Assembly (NCBI GenBank): GCA_018806985.1
Contig: JADANN010000392.1
Location: 310,001-374,000 of the forward strand
Direction: 5' to 3'
DNA: 64,000 nucleotides
Source: Angiostrongylus vasorum
Lineage: Eukaryota; Nematoda; Chromadorea; Rhabditida; Metastrongylidae
Shown here piece by piece: positions 23,464-38,200 of this stretch (position 1 is its first letter; every line of letters starts with the position of its first letter). The notes below the pieces were generated by a model that was not told where the DNA came from, searched no databases, and saw nothing but the letters and a program-made list of their open reading frames with translations. A program made the position numbers and the translations under genes.

Positions 23464-26400
23464 AAAGACATCTCAGCGGCGCCACTTATACGTCAATTTG
23501 TAAAAAGTTTGTATGATAAGCTTTGAACTTGTTTTTTAAGGCAATATGTACTATTTGTGCTATAGATGCATGTACCAATGTTTTTGATAAAAGGGGAAAA
23601 ACACTGCAACTGTTTGCTGAGCATTCGAATCTTTTTACAACAATGTGTTAGTTTAGTTATAAACTTAAGCGGCATTGTTCTTCAATCTTATTGTGGCTAA
23701 TGCTTGGGCGTAACCACCTTTTTTGGAATCACAGTGATTCCTTTCGAGTGTGAATAGCTGCTAGTACTTGTAGTAGCTATGACGTAAACACCTTAACAAT
23801 GTTGAGATGATTTTCTTGGATCTAATGGTGAAGCTTGATAAAGGTGCTTTGGGTGATGACCTGAAATTAGTATTGAAATGGAACATACAATACTTGGAAA
23901 TAGAACTGGAATCCTCTTATATCTCCATCGAAAGGCACCTCAACTAAGTGGGATACCGTAAAGTATAATGCGGCTGTACACCTTGCACTCTGACCGACTA
24001 AGACTGTCGTTCAAGTTAATATTTCCGGCTTGACTTTGTCTCGCTTAATTCACAGTGTTAAGACTTAACGAGAGCTGATTTTTAACATAAATAGTGTGCA
24101 CCATGTATACTGTCCGAGCAGCGGGAATCCACCGAATTACCAGAAAGCTCACCTGCTTGCAAGGAAGCTGATTTCATCTGTCTTTTAGCACTCAGAGAGC
24201 ATGTTCTTCTCAAAATTGCTAGGAAATTGCTAGGATCGAGCCAGTTGATCAATGTCAAATGTTGTACATAGCAGCTCTGCATGCTCGCTACTACCGTGGA
24301 GAAAAAATTGACCCAGAAGACTCAGAGTCTGGTTTTTGCGTGGTATGGTTTAGCGTAACGCTACAAATTTGGTACACAGGTAGTTGAATTAAGGTTTAGC
24401 TAGCTACCATGTAACAAAAAGTCGTACTATCGAGCAGCGCCTTTATAATACTGCTTCTTTGGGGATCTGAAAGAGCATTTGCACGACGAAAAATTTGAAA
24501 ATTATGAGAAGAGCGGGTATAGGTATTCTCATTGCTTGGTTGTGGTCAAAATCGGCAAGAAGATATATAGGAACGTAGTATATTCAATGAATACACTCAG
24601 AACTTGCGTGAGAACTTATCCAAGCTATGTGTTGTGTGATGTTCTAATCATTCAGAAGCGGCTTGGTATAAAATCTATAACATTTTCATTGCAAAAGTTT
24701 TATGCTCCTATGCATTCTTATTAACTTGTAAGCTATACGGTTCCACTAATGAGTTCATTTGGAAATCTTCGCTGGAGAATTTTAGCTCATTAATTGTTTT
24801 TGTTCGGCAACGTATTTTTGTAGTGCTCTTTGTGGATTACACCAGTTTGAGGTTTGAAACAGTATCAGTCGTTTCTCAGATTTTTTTCTACTGTCTACAA
24901 GTTTCTGAGTTTTTGTTGAACCAATATGGTGTTGTTAATGTGTGCTTAAATACGATGATGATATGATGTCCTTGATTATCGTTTGGACAATGCTCTGTCC
25001 ACTCGTTTGGTTGTCTCGAACACTAGTTCATGGGAATAATTGGATTACGGCTTGAGTTCGGCTGAAGTTTGACGGTTTTCGCCCTCCGTTGAATTGCGAT
25101 GGAATATGATTTTCATAGAAATCTAGATATAGCTATGTTAGTGCATTTAGCGGTGTACAGGACAGTCATCGGCTATCATAAATCGGAATAATGTTCGTTG
25201 CCTCGTGACTATGATTCTTCGGTAATGACCAAAGTTATTGTGATTAGCTAACCGACCCGGTCGAGGTCGTCGTTTGCGGTCGAGTATGTCCTTGTCAACC
25301 AGTTCGCAGTTATGCATTGATTTCAGTGCATACATCATCGAAAATACTCTTGCTCTTTGAATTTCACAATATTATACCTTAGCTCCTAGTGAGATTCATC
25401 AGTTCCATTGAGAACAGTCAAGTTTTGTGGGTATTTGTCCTCAAGGTACAAATTTTCTTTTTCTACCACGGAGAATTTTTTTCCCTTTGGGGTCAACAAA
25501 TCATAACTTTTTCCGCTTTTCATCAAGGCTCATATTTCGAGCAGAGAAGCTATTGAAAAAGCGGATTATCGTCGAGCATGATGCAACGCTTTCCCAGTAC
25601 ATGTCATCAGTGTGTTCCTTTGTCGCATTTACAACTGTAGTTGTGAACTTTTCGGTGTATATGTTCTTAGGTATTAAATTCGTTTTTTTTTAGAAAATTT
25701 TGCTGCAAACCTGCTCCAACTTTCGAAATTTAACTTTCGCTCTAACTTTTCTTTGAAAATCTGAATTTTTATGCAAATATAGAACCAACTCGCTACACTT
25801 TAGAAAATTTATCTGCAGCAAGAAAATTTGTCTACATCCATAGGGCGATGAGCAACATGCCGATAGAGAAATCGTCTATAAATTTGTTATCTAAATCCGC
25901 AAGTTTTTAAACAATTACTGGTGGTTATTAAAATCTATGAGTGTTGCGAATTTCTTGGCATAAAATTTGTTTCTTGTTCGCTGACTTCCCAAGTTTTAAA
26001 GAAAACGTAATCCTCCAGAGCATTGAGAGTTATCAATTAAACATTATACTAACACATTCGAAACGGTATTAATCTACTGAACTATTAATAACGGTATTAC
26101 AGTTATGTACTCTTCATGGTGATTCGACTTCAGTACAGAGCAATGGACTTGAGAACTTTGTCTAGCGCCTTTTTTGCATATTTGCTTGCTTGAGTCGTAT
26201 TCAGAACATCTGATTATTAACCAGTTTTGCCAAATAGCTACGTTCCTGAATAATGACACATTTTACGCATTCTTGTTAATGTTAGATTATGTATACATAT
26301 GGGTATTGCAGAAAAGTGTATTTATCATTGTTTATTGTTTGTACAAAATAAAACATTTGCATTGTTCAACGACATGTCGCCAGAATTTTTGCTGATGTTA

Positions 26401-27997
26401 CGTCCGAGGTACTAAGCTGACCCAGTTAATTCGTTGTACTTGTCCATAGCTGTTAGATTGCTTGTATCGAATTTGTGGAATACTCCTGAATTATACATTT
26501 GAAACTGTGAGAATGATATTTTGAAAGAGTGGTTCCAGTTAGTCTGTGCGCTTTTAAATGTATTCCTGCTAAATATTGGACGTTATTCTAAGATTGTGAA
26601 AATGATCGTTTGTGATCGAACTACGTACCTTTCATTTTAAAATTTGCTTTTTCTTGTGGGCCATTTCTCTTACAATGGTGCAGACGATGGCCTATTCATT
26701 GTGCATAAGATTTGGAGTGGTAGTTAGAACAAATGATTACTCCCATGTGGGCTTTAATTGACCTCTAAACATTTGAAAACCCTTCAAATGTTTGAAAAGA
26801 CCATTGTTCTCTTGTTTCACCATTGAAATAGTAGTAATCGACGGGAGTAAGGCTCATAGCTCTTGTCTGCCTTGATCGATTCAAAGCCGTCAAGTTTGTT
26901 CAATATTTGTTTTTGATGCGCTGTTGCGTTGTACAAATGAGGTATGAGGTAGTATAATGAAAGGAAGTATTATTTCGAGTATTGAAAAGCAAGAGGTTTA
27001 CCATCAGCAAACGTATGCAAGGAATAGATCGCAGACCGTCTTAGCACAACATAACGGAAATGATGAGAAAACGTGATGATAACCAAAGTGCAACCTTATA
27101 CAAGTTAAACATTTGTCTACTCTAAGTCAGTTCTAAGCTGATGTGTGGTTGGAGGAATTGGCACTTTTTTCTATGGTTGTAGAATCACAAAGGTGAAAGA
27201 TAGCGTGATGCTTCTTGTTTATTGAAGTGATAGGAAACAAGGAAAATCGCATCTCTTCTGTGCGCTAACCGCATATGTAAATTTCATCCTCGAAGGAATC
27301 TAATCCCAAGATATTAAACATCCCTGGTAAGTCAGCGACTACACTGTTGTAACGACTAAGTGTTATGACGACATTCGTATGTTAGCGTGGAAAACGTGCC
27401 AAACAAGGAAAATATCAATGGGATGAAAATTGGGTCGAGTCCTAGTGTACACTTGAATGCGAGTCGTCTAATAAAATACAATTCTAGTACGCTATAAACA
27501 TACCTGTGAACATGCGAAATGATTTGAAGGCGTACGTTCTCAAATAACATGCTTTTTCTAGATTTGTGGTAACATGCCCTCAGCTTACGTATTTGAAATA
27601 AAAACCAGTACAATATGCAGATTTTTGCCAATGAAACAAGTGTTCGTCATCCTACCAGAGCAATTCTTTGGTTCATAGGGACCCAAAAATCGCTTTTTTC
27701 TTCTATTTTCCTTTGAGGGTTTGTTTTTTAAGAGGTTTAGGATTGCATAGGCGGTTCACTTCAGTGAAGGTGCGATGTTATCCACGAGTGCACCTTTTGT
27801 TGTTTATGGGGTATCGTGCGCGCTTTGAAAAACGTTAGAAATGTGGATTTCGTCTTTGTCGTTTTAAGTTGGATTTTTAAACTTTTTAAACAAATTTTGA
27901 GCTGGAGTAATATTCTAGAAAAAATCATCTTTTACCTTAGCGCTTTTCTTTATATTGGTCCTATTCTTTATAGTGAAAAATTGGCGGCAGTCCCACA
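23464..27997. other. Intergenic, svh-2 to dop-3, first part
   Basis: AT-rich with short open frames lacking motifs. One 11-bp perfect hairpin at 26767-26793. Transcript ends of svh-2 were not resolved. Confidence 0.5.
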
Positions 27998-28270
27998 ACA
28001 TTGCGAGAAGCGCAGTGGTTAGGGGCGCCCTGCGATATACATGCGTTCGATCCCGCACCCCAGGCTCACAAGCTCTCCATCGTTCCAGGGTCGGCAAATT
28101 CGAACCAGACTTGTCTGAGAGAATAGCAGCAATGGCTCGTTACATCGGTAGGCCACCGCGAGTCATTGTGAAGGTCAGATATGCATTCATTCACCTCTAA
28201 CGATGTTTTATGAAATCAAATGCATAGCTCATTCCTCAGGGATTGATCAACGATGAGAGCTTTGTGCTTC
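27998..28270 (+). repeat. Family A SINE in the svh-2/dop-3 spacer
   Basis: This copy best shows the tRNA origin: GAAGCGCAGTGGTTAGG is followed by a near-consensus B box, GCGTTCGATCCCGC (28042-28055). Body and tail follow as in the other copies. Confidence 0.85.
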
Positions 28271-31200
28271 ATCATACATCACCCATAACGGGATAGTTCA
28301 GTGTTTCATGAGCCTATCGTACTTTCAGATTCTCAGATATTCTTTATATTGAAAATTTATCGGCAGTAGTTGGGAAACCGGCTTCGCCACGTCTATGCTG
28401 TCTACGATGTTAGAAGATTATTTCTAACCTATTTACACCGCTTATAGCGGTGGAGAAAGACATTTCCATAATCGAGAAATTATAGGAAGGTGTGGAAAAA
28501 TTCGTTCAGCTGTGGATATGTTATGGTAAAGTGGAGGTTTTATATTAGGGCGTTTAAAAACGGGATTCAGACCTGTGAAATTTCTAAAGAGAAGAGTTGT
28601 TACTGGATGATACATTAGTACACCTACTTAAGTGCAAAAGCATAACTAAAGAATAACCACTTATCAAAAATATTCCTGGATTTATAAATGGTTATGAAAA
28701 GCCCTTTTTCATGAAAGTGAAGAATGAATTAAGAAACCACGACGAACGCATTTTTTCCCGCTGTTATTTGTCGTTTCACATTATTTTATCATTTCGGGAG
28801 GTGACGTAATTCCGATGTTCGTTTTAACAAATTCCAGTAAACAAGGGAGGAAACGTTGCACACGTGTTGGAACGTTTAGTGAAAAGTAAAGAGTGTTCTA
28901 GAAGCTTGAATATTTCATACATGGAAACAAAAGCTTACAGCGTTAGGCTATAATTAAAGGGTTTTTTATTGGTTTCTAAAGCTGAAACTTGAAAACTTCA
29001 TAGAACTGTTTGAGGCTTCTGAGGTATTTCTTCGGAAAAGGAGGAGCAGGTGGAAGCATATGCTAGCGTTCTGAGGCAAGCCTACCTCGAGCGTGGGTGT
29101 TACGCGTCCAGGTGGCGAAGAAGTGATTAAACGCTTACCAAAAACGACTGAGCTGGATTTCTTATAAAGGGTGTGTATCGGAGGATCAAGTGGCAACACT
29201 TAATGAACGTAAACTGTTTTTACTTGGGGTGAGACAGCATGTCAAATCTGATTGGTCTTTCAGACCTAAGGTTTTATGAATGACAAACTTGAAAGTCACA
29301 CAAAACACTTAACTTCGCACATAAGAAAGGGAGTTAAAAAGGAGTGCATCTGTCATAGTGATTATAAACGCTTCGGAATACGAGTACAATCGTCCAGACC
29401 CCGGAAAGCTCCCCTTCGACTCAGAAAGACTGGTAACTGTATGCACAGAAGAGCTGTCAACTCCTAGGAAGGGGTATTTTTGGGTTTCAGGAGAGAGAGA
29501 GAGAGGGAGAGAGAAAGAGAGAGTGAGAGAGAGCGAGAGAGAGTCAGTTCGGGTGGAATTAAACGTCATTCATGAAAAACAAGAAATATGCAAGTTGCAG
29601 ATGGAGCTACTCCCAGATCCAAACACGTTCGTCCATTATGGATGCAGAACAAAGGACGACCGAGTGAGTGAAGTGATAATACTCGCATAGCAGGATCAGC
29701 CATATAGAATAGAAAATAAATCTACATAGACAACACGTCGATTTGAGTTCTTTTTAAACCTTAGGGTTTTCTTGCTATATAAAGTGATTCGCAATTAGAA
29801 AATATTTTATGAATTAAGAAGTATGTGAAAATGGAATATTCAGACGTCGTGTTTTTGTGTCAGGTTTCATTAATAAATGATGTCATGAACCAGAATATAG
29901 TAAATTCATAAGATTCGGGACTCAAGGTGACCATGTAGTTGCCAAGTAAATTTATGGGATAGGATCTTTGCCTCTGCCTAGTTAGTTTTCTTTTCAGCTC
30001 CGAGTACACGTGATCATATCTGTGTATGTATGAGCCTGTATTTCCCCCTTATGCGGTATGCATCCTATTCCTCAATTTTGTGAATTGCTTACAATCAAGT
30101 GCATGAGGTGTTCACTGAAGGACGTTAAAGGCAATCTCCAGCGTAAACAAACATCGTGTAGAAATTAACAGCCTGTTTTTTACAAGGTTTCAAACTTGTG
30201 CGGAAAGTACTGCATGAAGCAGCAAATCTACAGAGAATTCATGCATGTGGAAAAAGATGGGAAGAACTACGGATTTTTTTCATGATTTGCCTACACACGC
30301 CGTCAGTCTTACATAAGCTTTAGTGAACTGGTGAGAAGCTTCTTTGTTCTTGGTCCTCAACATTTTCCATGGCTCTCGGAACTAAAAAAAATCGACATTT
30401 TAGTGTTGTTATACCCTAGATGACTCTAACCCAGATTTTTCAAGGGCTCCAGCAGTTTTTTCGATTTGCCACCAACCGTGCCGGTTCTGTATTCTAAGTG
30501 TGTAAATTTGGTTAATGCTGGAGAGTTAGTTGTTTTCCCTCCTCGTCGATTTGTTGAATGCCGCTCGAGAGCAGTATTCTCTTGGTTCCCTGGGTGGCCA
30601 TGGTGTTCCTATGTCCTTGTCACAAGTAGTTGCCATTTCTTGTGGCTTACCAAAAAAAAGGGGTTTGCTATTCTGCTATTCGGATTCGTCCAGGACTTAA
30701 CACTTCCTTTGGAGGTAGTAATTTCGCGACATCGGAGTTCCCAGTTTGTTAAAAGCACTTCAAACCTATTTTGGTAAGCAAAAGTCTTAATAGCCTGTCC
30801 TGCTGAGAAGTTTGAACTTGTCGTTTTCTATATGAGCAGCATGGAGAGTTTATTAATGTGAACTAAGCGTTTTCATCATAGCAATATTATTTTTTTTTGG
30901 AACATAGATTATATTATGTTAAAAATTAGTTGTTGTTTTTGAGCGAGCTCAATTTTACAACGACCTTTCATTAAATAGAGTTAAGTTGGCAGCGACATCT
31001 GCTTTTTTAAAACTGATAGAAGAATTCGAAATACGCTGGTGTTAGACGTTTATGCTTTTAAGCAGAGAGACAGAGAGAGAATAGCTGTGTGGGTTTTTCG
31101 ACAAGAAAGAAGTTACGATGAAACTTTTTATTCAGAAAACAGAACACTATCCTTGATTCCTTCTACCTCAGCACTGATCAGCAAGTTCACATTTTTTGGC

Positions 31201-32099
31201 AAGTAGACGTGAGGCTGTTAACGCGGTATTTCTTGCCGACTAACGTTTTGTCGAATTTCTTTCACAACCTGGAAGAGGTCGCAGTGAAATACAGTCTACC
31301 CAGGCGCATACTTTCGTAGCATTCTCGAAACCGTAATTTCAGTCCGCGTGGTGAACAGGTACTTTAAAATACTGTTCCTTGTGTGTTTTCCATTTCTGCG
31401 AGTGACTAGGAGAGCGGAATTTCCATGGATGAGAAATGTACCTCTCTCAAAAAAGGAGTAATTTTTCTCTTGTTCAAGTGCCTATGGATTTTTCACCTCA
31501 GTTTCTCAAAACCTTTGACAGTTGATTATACGGTAGTACTTTCACGACCACTGTAATGTGAACTTTTCTTAGAAGGATGTGATGAACCACTTCAGTGATC
31601 GGAGACATTTCTACTCTTAATTTCCAACTCATAACCGTATTTTATACATGCTCTCGATGTTTTGACAATGATACTCCAATTAAATTGGAGAAGTTGTTTC
31701 CATTCATCTTCTTTAAACCTTAGGTCACTCATTTACGCAGAGCTGATTAGATTATCTTACGGTACTCTAGAGCAAAAACAAAAAGTGGATGTCGTTTTGG
31801 GCGTGGCTACTTATTGAAGATCTGGCATTGCTAACGCTCGTTTGCATAATCCATCCTTTTCCTTGTCAACGTTCATTTGCAACGAAATCGTTCACAACGC
31901 ACAAAAAAGTGGATACAGTTTTGTTTTGACAGCTATTTATGAAGGAATCACGTTATTCCTTCAGTTTGCACATCCGTAGTATCTATCGGAAGTTTCAAAC
32001 AACGCAACTTATGACTTTCTGAACACTCCCTTCCATGCGCAAATCATGTTATTTCGATGTAATATGTGAGAATTTTATTTGCTGACTTGCCGCACTTAG
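28271..32099. other. Intergenic or 5' region of dop-3
   Basis: Expected to contain the dop-3 N-terminal exon(s) and promoter, but none could be identified. A GA microsatellite lies at 29490-29545. The 103-codon frame at 30466-30777 has no recognisable motif. Confidence 0.4.
29490..29545. repeat. (GA)n microsatellite
   Basis: Interrupted GA/GAGA tract in the svh-2/dop-3 spacer. It explains the Arg/Glu-rich open frame at 29358-29690. Confidence 0.9.
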
Positions 32100-32285
32100 G
32101 GAAATTTGTTGCATTTCACTGCAAAATGGTGGTTGGATGGCGAGCGTTGTCTGGCCTTCTTTGCCTCTAGTTCCCACTCTTGCCGTCTTCGGGAACGTTC
32201 TCGTCATTATGGCTGTATACAGAGAAATGTCTTCAAACGGTTACCAATATGCTTATCGTGAGCTTAGCGGTCTCCGATTTTTTTG
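32100..32285 (+). CDS. dop-3: dop-3 exon: TM1, first loop and TM2, with two frame breaks
   Basis: The exon opens after CACTTAG and reads through TM1 ([16 protein letters not shown]). From about 32239 the conserved TM2 text [14 protein letters not shown] appears in another frame, so roughly two bases are missing near 32231 (the expected motif is SLQTVTN; a TCTCT dinucleotide there would explain it). At the end, T7 (32278-32284) before the donor GTTAGT leaves phase 1 where the next exon needs phase 0; six T would give SDFL joined to VATCVM. An in-frame ATG at 32137 sits almost at the start of TM1, so the true N-terminus probably lies upstream. Confidence 0.8.
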
Positions 32286-35200
32286 GTTAGTCAGTATATT
32301 AACCATAAATTTATTTCTTCTCGTCCATGTAGGCAACTGTTCTCAGCGGTCATTTCCAATAAAAGTTCTTTGAATTTTTGTATCTTGTAGCACTTTTTTG
32401 TTCAGTAGAAATACTTCTCAAATAATAAACTGGACGGGAAAATTAAATTGATTGAAATGTACCACAGCATTCATGTTCCGTTTTTAGTAATTTGTCTGAA
32501 CAAGTTAATGAGGAAGTTAATGAGGGTCTTTATAATGTCCTGCTGTTCTCCAGTCAGTGTAGGGACTCAATACTGCAATCTACGCAGACAAATCTTTAGG
32601 TTAGACGACATCAAAAAAAATTAAAACCTTCTGTAGTCCTTGTTGTTACTGAATGTGTTGTTTCAGCTTATTAGTGGAGTAATTGCAACCCGTTCTTCCA
32701 TAAATTATCCCTAACAATACTACAAGCATGCACCATATCTTTTTATAGAATCATCCCACGTGTCCTTAAAAAAAGCCAAGCTCGACATGTTCGTATCCAG
32801 AATCCCTTAGTTCAAAGTCGTTTTTGTTGCCGGCATCAGTGTTACATGTAACTCATTCAAAACCTGTTCCATTTCATGGATATTTGGCGAAAATAATTTT
32901 TTACCAACTGAGATGTCCTTAATCATGTCGAAAAAAGAATCTATTATATATCACCGTGGCTATTTTCCGTTAATGAGATAATTTTTGGCACTTGATCTGC
33001 AATTGATTGACTCCTCTTTTCATGCATTTCTATTGCTTTTTTGGCATTATTCTCAAGGAGGACCCTAATGCATAATCTTTCAATAATGGACATCTCATAG
33101 GCCTGAGCGTGGCAGATAGAATCTCAGGCTCTTAATGTACCGCTCTACGAAGTGGCGCAGCTCATGTGCGCTCTTGTATTAGACAGATTCTTAAACCAGT
33201 CCTCAACTGCATTAGCTTCCCCCTAATTTCCCTAGCGCATGATTTGTAGAAAACAAGCTGAGAAAGAATTATTTGCTGATTTTTTTGAGGTCACTTCTAA
33301 AATTAATTTTTTTAGGTTGCCACTTGCGTTATGTCCTTTGGAGTCTACTACGAGGTTAGTGATTCGTCTTTTCTACGACTTTCTGCAATAAAGTGGGCGA
33401 TTTCATGCTTTTACGGTGGGATAAAATGGTCCTACTAGCGACATTCAACACAATTACAGTTTTGTGGTCTTTAAAACTTACAACTTGGAGGTGCTTTATA
33501 ATATATTATCAGGAATGGATTTAATCTAATGATAAAGACTACTATAGCAAATCCACCTCAAAGGGGTCCCTGTTTGTCGTCTCTCTGATAATTTCTGATT
33601 TGATGATATTCCAAGTGAACACTAGATGAGAAGTCAGTTTTCTGACCATTGCCGAGTAAATCCCACCATTGGTACTTAATCTATTGAGCGGAACTACGAA
33701 TTACCTATCTCCACTATAAACTAGATGACCGTTGAATTTCCGGTATATCCCGTTCATGTAATCGTTTATTGACGTTGTCATTACAGTTCTTTGTCACCAA
33801 CTGAAAAAAATGGGTAGTAAAAAATATTTGCAAGGTATTTGGTGTTCTAAGAATACTATGCAGTGGATTTGACATATTATCTTTCGTTGTACAGAAACTA
33901 TTCTTTCCTTCTCCATCTAGCATTTTTCGTTAGGAAAATATTTATTTTAGCGTAACGACTTCAAGTGGAACATTGGTCAATTTTTTTTGCAACCTTTATT
34001 TGGCTTCCGATGTAACTTGCTCGACTGCTTCTATATTAAATCTCTTGGCAATATCTTTGGACAGGTTATGTTGATACGATTTTCAACATCATCACTTGTA
34101 GAGTTATGAAAAACCTACCTTATCCCGTGTTTTAAACTTCGCAAGTTAAAAGCCGTGCAAAGTGAACGAACGGAGACTGAGGAAAAGTTGTTGAAAAAAA
34201 TTCGGCTAACATACATCTAGAACTGTGGGAAAAGCTCCAATCTCTGCAAAATAGCTGACGATGATTCCATTTTTGTAGAAAATTTGGAATACAACTAGTT
34301 TGGCCCATAACGGATTATCCTTTTAGAATTTAATATTACGAGAACGCAGTTCTCATCCATCTTCGAATTTAATTTTACGGGGAAGCAGTGCTCCACTATG
34401 CTTTGATTACTTAATACTCTTGCAGTGGAAGCTCTGTCCATGACTACTCGAGATTTCTTCGGTAGAAAGACAGATGTAGTGGATGACTTCTACTGGACTT
34501 ATTTCGTATTTTGCGCACTTTATCTGGATCGCTATTCTGCTTGTTTTTTGCTCTGGAAGTTATCGTTTAAACCCCGATACATACAGAATGAATATCGCTA
34601 GCTAGGAATAGGCAAACCCAGCTGGCATCGTCACAGTGAGTGAAGATATATAAATTTCATGATGCTCACTTTTCTCTAGGTATATCGCCATTGGTCACCC
34701 CATATCTTACGCTCAGTATGGTGCACGTGGTGGTAGAGCAATTATTTCAATATCAATTGTCTGGGTTGTAAGTGTAATAGTTGGCCTGCCGATCCTCCTC
34801 GGAGTCAATCTAATGGAAGAAAATGTAGGATAACCTTGCTTTAATGTTCTGCTTTTCTAAATGCATTCAACGCTTCATATAGTTTCTGTACTTGGTACTA
34901 AGTTTTTTTTTCGTTGGCCTTTTTTTTTCAAATTCCACTTTAAAAACGAGGGATGGTCGTAAGCTTGAGGAAAAGTCCACACTTAACCTTCATGAAGATT
35001 TCAGTTATGCGAATTCAGTAATGCTTACTTTAACATTCTTTCTTCTCTGCTATCATTCTTTTTCCCATGTACCGCAATGATTGTACTGTATACTGTTATA
35101 TTCCGACGTCTTCGTCAAAGAGGAAGAGCAAGGAATCTACGGAATGCAGCATGGACAGATAAATACAAGGTCGGTCTTATTGTCTTAATACCACTTTATA

Positions 35201-38200
35201 TTATAATCCTAAATCCGAGTATGAAGACTTTTAACCCTAGGAAAAAACTAGTCGTTGGAAGTTATTGTCAGTGGTAGGTTCATCAAAGCTTGACAAATGA
35301 GTGGAAGTGAAGTGTCTCACTTCTGTAACGATTGTGATAATATGCTCATTTCTAACTTGCATTACGGTTTCACTTTTTTAAGTTATCTCGTTTTATTCCA
35401 GTTTACTTCAAAGGTATAACGATTCATGGTGAAATCGACCTAGGAGGGGTAATGCCACTTCTTGCTATCTCTGTCTGAACTGGTAGTGAGGTTAATGTCA
35501 TACTGCAGTGCACATCAGATGTGCCTACAGTAGCACTGAAGCTGAGATGTTCGACGCTCCAATCCAGTAGCAAAGCCAAGAGTAACGAGTAACGGCAGAG
35601 TCATGCAAGCTTTCCATAGGCAGTTTAGAGATAGCCTTGAAGATTTACGAAAGAGCATGAAAATTCTTAGTACTGGTGTAGTTTGCTAAATGATTAACAA
35701 GACTGGAATTGATACGGGTGTCAGGCCATTCATCTTTGGACTAAACCTTCAACATTTGCTACAGTATTTACTCCATGTAATCCATTGCAAATCAACGCCT
35801 GTTGCCATTTGTTTGCTTCAATGCGCACAGATCAAAGGCTGTAAGAAAACACTTTTTATTCGAAGAAGCATTTGTTTTTATTTTGCTAAATGAATATTTA
35901 GTCCATGTATAATTAATTCAAGAACAGTGTTCTTTATGGTCTTCACTTTTATTGCTTAGCGGGCAACTGTGTACTTAATTTCGTTTTTGATGAGACATGT
36001 AATGCCACCCAGGAACCCCTTAAAGTTGATAGATTTCCACAATGCAGTAGTGACTGAACCGCAAATCCGCGACCATCTTTGCATTATGCAGAACTGTACA
36101 ACTTGTACCATCGGCATAACAGTGGTTGCGTTGTTGTGGGTATAGTATGATTCTGTTCAACGAATGTGACGAGGAGGAGTGAGCGATAAAAACAGTTGTA
36201 TAACTTTTTACTTACTGCCTATTATTTTTTTATGGCAGTCATGATGTTAATTACAATAACAATGGTGCTAAGATATTTGCAAACTCTGACCGCCAGATTT
36301 TAGCCAGTGATTACCCTTTTGAGGGAGTCTTGTTACCCACTGCATCAGTGCGGCCGGCCTTCGTTTGCCTTTCTCACATTCAAAAAACAGTCGTATTTTG
36401 GCAAGATTCATATCCCATGCTGATGTTGCGTTTAGAAGCATGCACTCATTATATACGAGGTAGCAGTAGATTAAGATGGTGCACAATTTTTTATGTTTTT
36501 CTAGGCTTATAGATCTCCTTTGAGATTAATGAATCGTTCCATTGAGTGAGCATAATGTGTAGCATACTGTACCGTAATCTGGTCCTGTCAACATTTTAAG
36601 ACCGAGAAATTTGCCGGAACATAAGCTGAACTCGAACTGGTGTTCAATATTAATTCGGCAATATTAATGACCCGTGTCTTCACTCGTAGTTTTTGCGATC
36701 TAATTTTTACTGGGACTATCATCTATTATTATGTCATAATTAAGTATTCGTTCACATCTTCAGCTTGCTTTTTTTCACTGAAGATACTGTTTTCGACAAC
36801 ATTCATGGAAAATACCGTTAGCTTATTCAACAACTTCACTACTAGAGAAACAAAAGTTTGAATTCACCAACAATCGCATTTCTGCAGAGCCACCCAAACT
36901 ACTAAAAAAAATTAGGAAAAGGATCTTGACAGTAGTTAAACGAAGTAGAAGGACCTCCACTGGTATTAAGAACTAGAAACAGCATGTTCCTGTTTCCATA
37001 TGAGGTCAGAAAGGATGGATTTGTCATCTGAGAATTTTCTGTTCCAAACTCCAAAGCTATATCTGGTCAGTGAAGAATCGCATTGCATCCGATCTAGATA
37101 AGCTCGCACCAAAAAATATGAAGAGGCTAAGACCATTACTTCTCACATTGGTTTAACTATCTACACGCGATGGTGTTATTATTGGATGAGAGGAATTCGG
37201 CTGAGCAGTACCGTCTTGGCAAAAATTATTTGCACCCATTGACAAAAAACACCACATGAAAACTGCAGCCTGGTAACATGGAGGATGGTCACGCTTCTCA
37301 TAATGATTCAAGAACAAGCCTATCCGATCTATAAGCTCGTACAGCGATGTCTGAGTAATTTTTCACAAAAGAAAGGCATATGAATCACTGACTGATAGCA
37401 GTCGATGTCGTTCAATAATTAACAGGCGGGCAGATGCTTGAAGTGATTTTGTCACAACAAATTAGCTTTGGTTTTAAGCCTTCATGCATCTAGAACTAGT
37501 TCCGGCCAATGTTTTTAAACTCCTTCTTATGCTAATGCCTCGAGATGCTTGTGTTGGTTTCCTACTGCCCTATGAATTCTGTTGTGGTTTGCCACAGCAT
37601 TGACCGATTACCAAATAAGAATGGCTGCGAGAGCTCTGCTTCCAATTAACTTGTTGTGCGCTGTACTTATCCTTTACCTTTAATGAACAAATGGAGCGTT
37701 TCAATTCTGGATTATTGATTAGGTTCTAAGAGTATTATAGAAACTTCACATTTCCGACGTGATCAAGTTTTTCACTTTCGCATTTTTCATATGGCAATGA
37801 ATCTCTTCTTATTGAAAGTGTTGACTTCACATTGACGTAGTTTTGACTTCCATCCTACTCAAACCCATTTACATCTAAATTTGCCGACCACGGAAGATTT
37901 TTAACCCAATTATAGAACGCTAACGATTTGACCATGAGGAACCTAACAATCCTGATATGTCTAAGGCAGGAAAAATTTTGATGTCTTCATGATTCATGAC
38001 AATGTTGATTGGAGCGGATTAATTCTCTTCCGAGAGAACCTAATGGCGTGATAATAAAAGTGAAAATCTTTGTAACAGCCGGTACCAAATTTTTACTCAG
38101 AATAAGTTTCCAGGTAGAAACATATTCGAAGACATAGTTGTGAGGTTATCAACTATAATCCAATTAAGGATTTATGCCACTATATTTTATGTGTGCGTGC

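Noticed and set aside
28003..28055. Possible tRNA gene (A and B boxes)
   Set aside because: Belongs to a SINE head; no complete cloverleaf or acceptor stem was seen.
29358..29690. Arg/Glu-rich 110-codon frame
   Set aside because: Caused by a GA microsatellite.
34490..34530. LDRY-like text in a forward frame, a candidate dop-3 TM3 end
   Set aside because: The true TM3 exon with CSTAS and LDR is at 33951-34064 and joins the RYIAI exon in phase.
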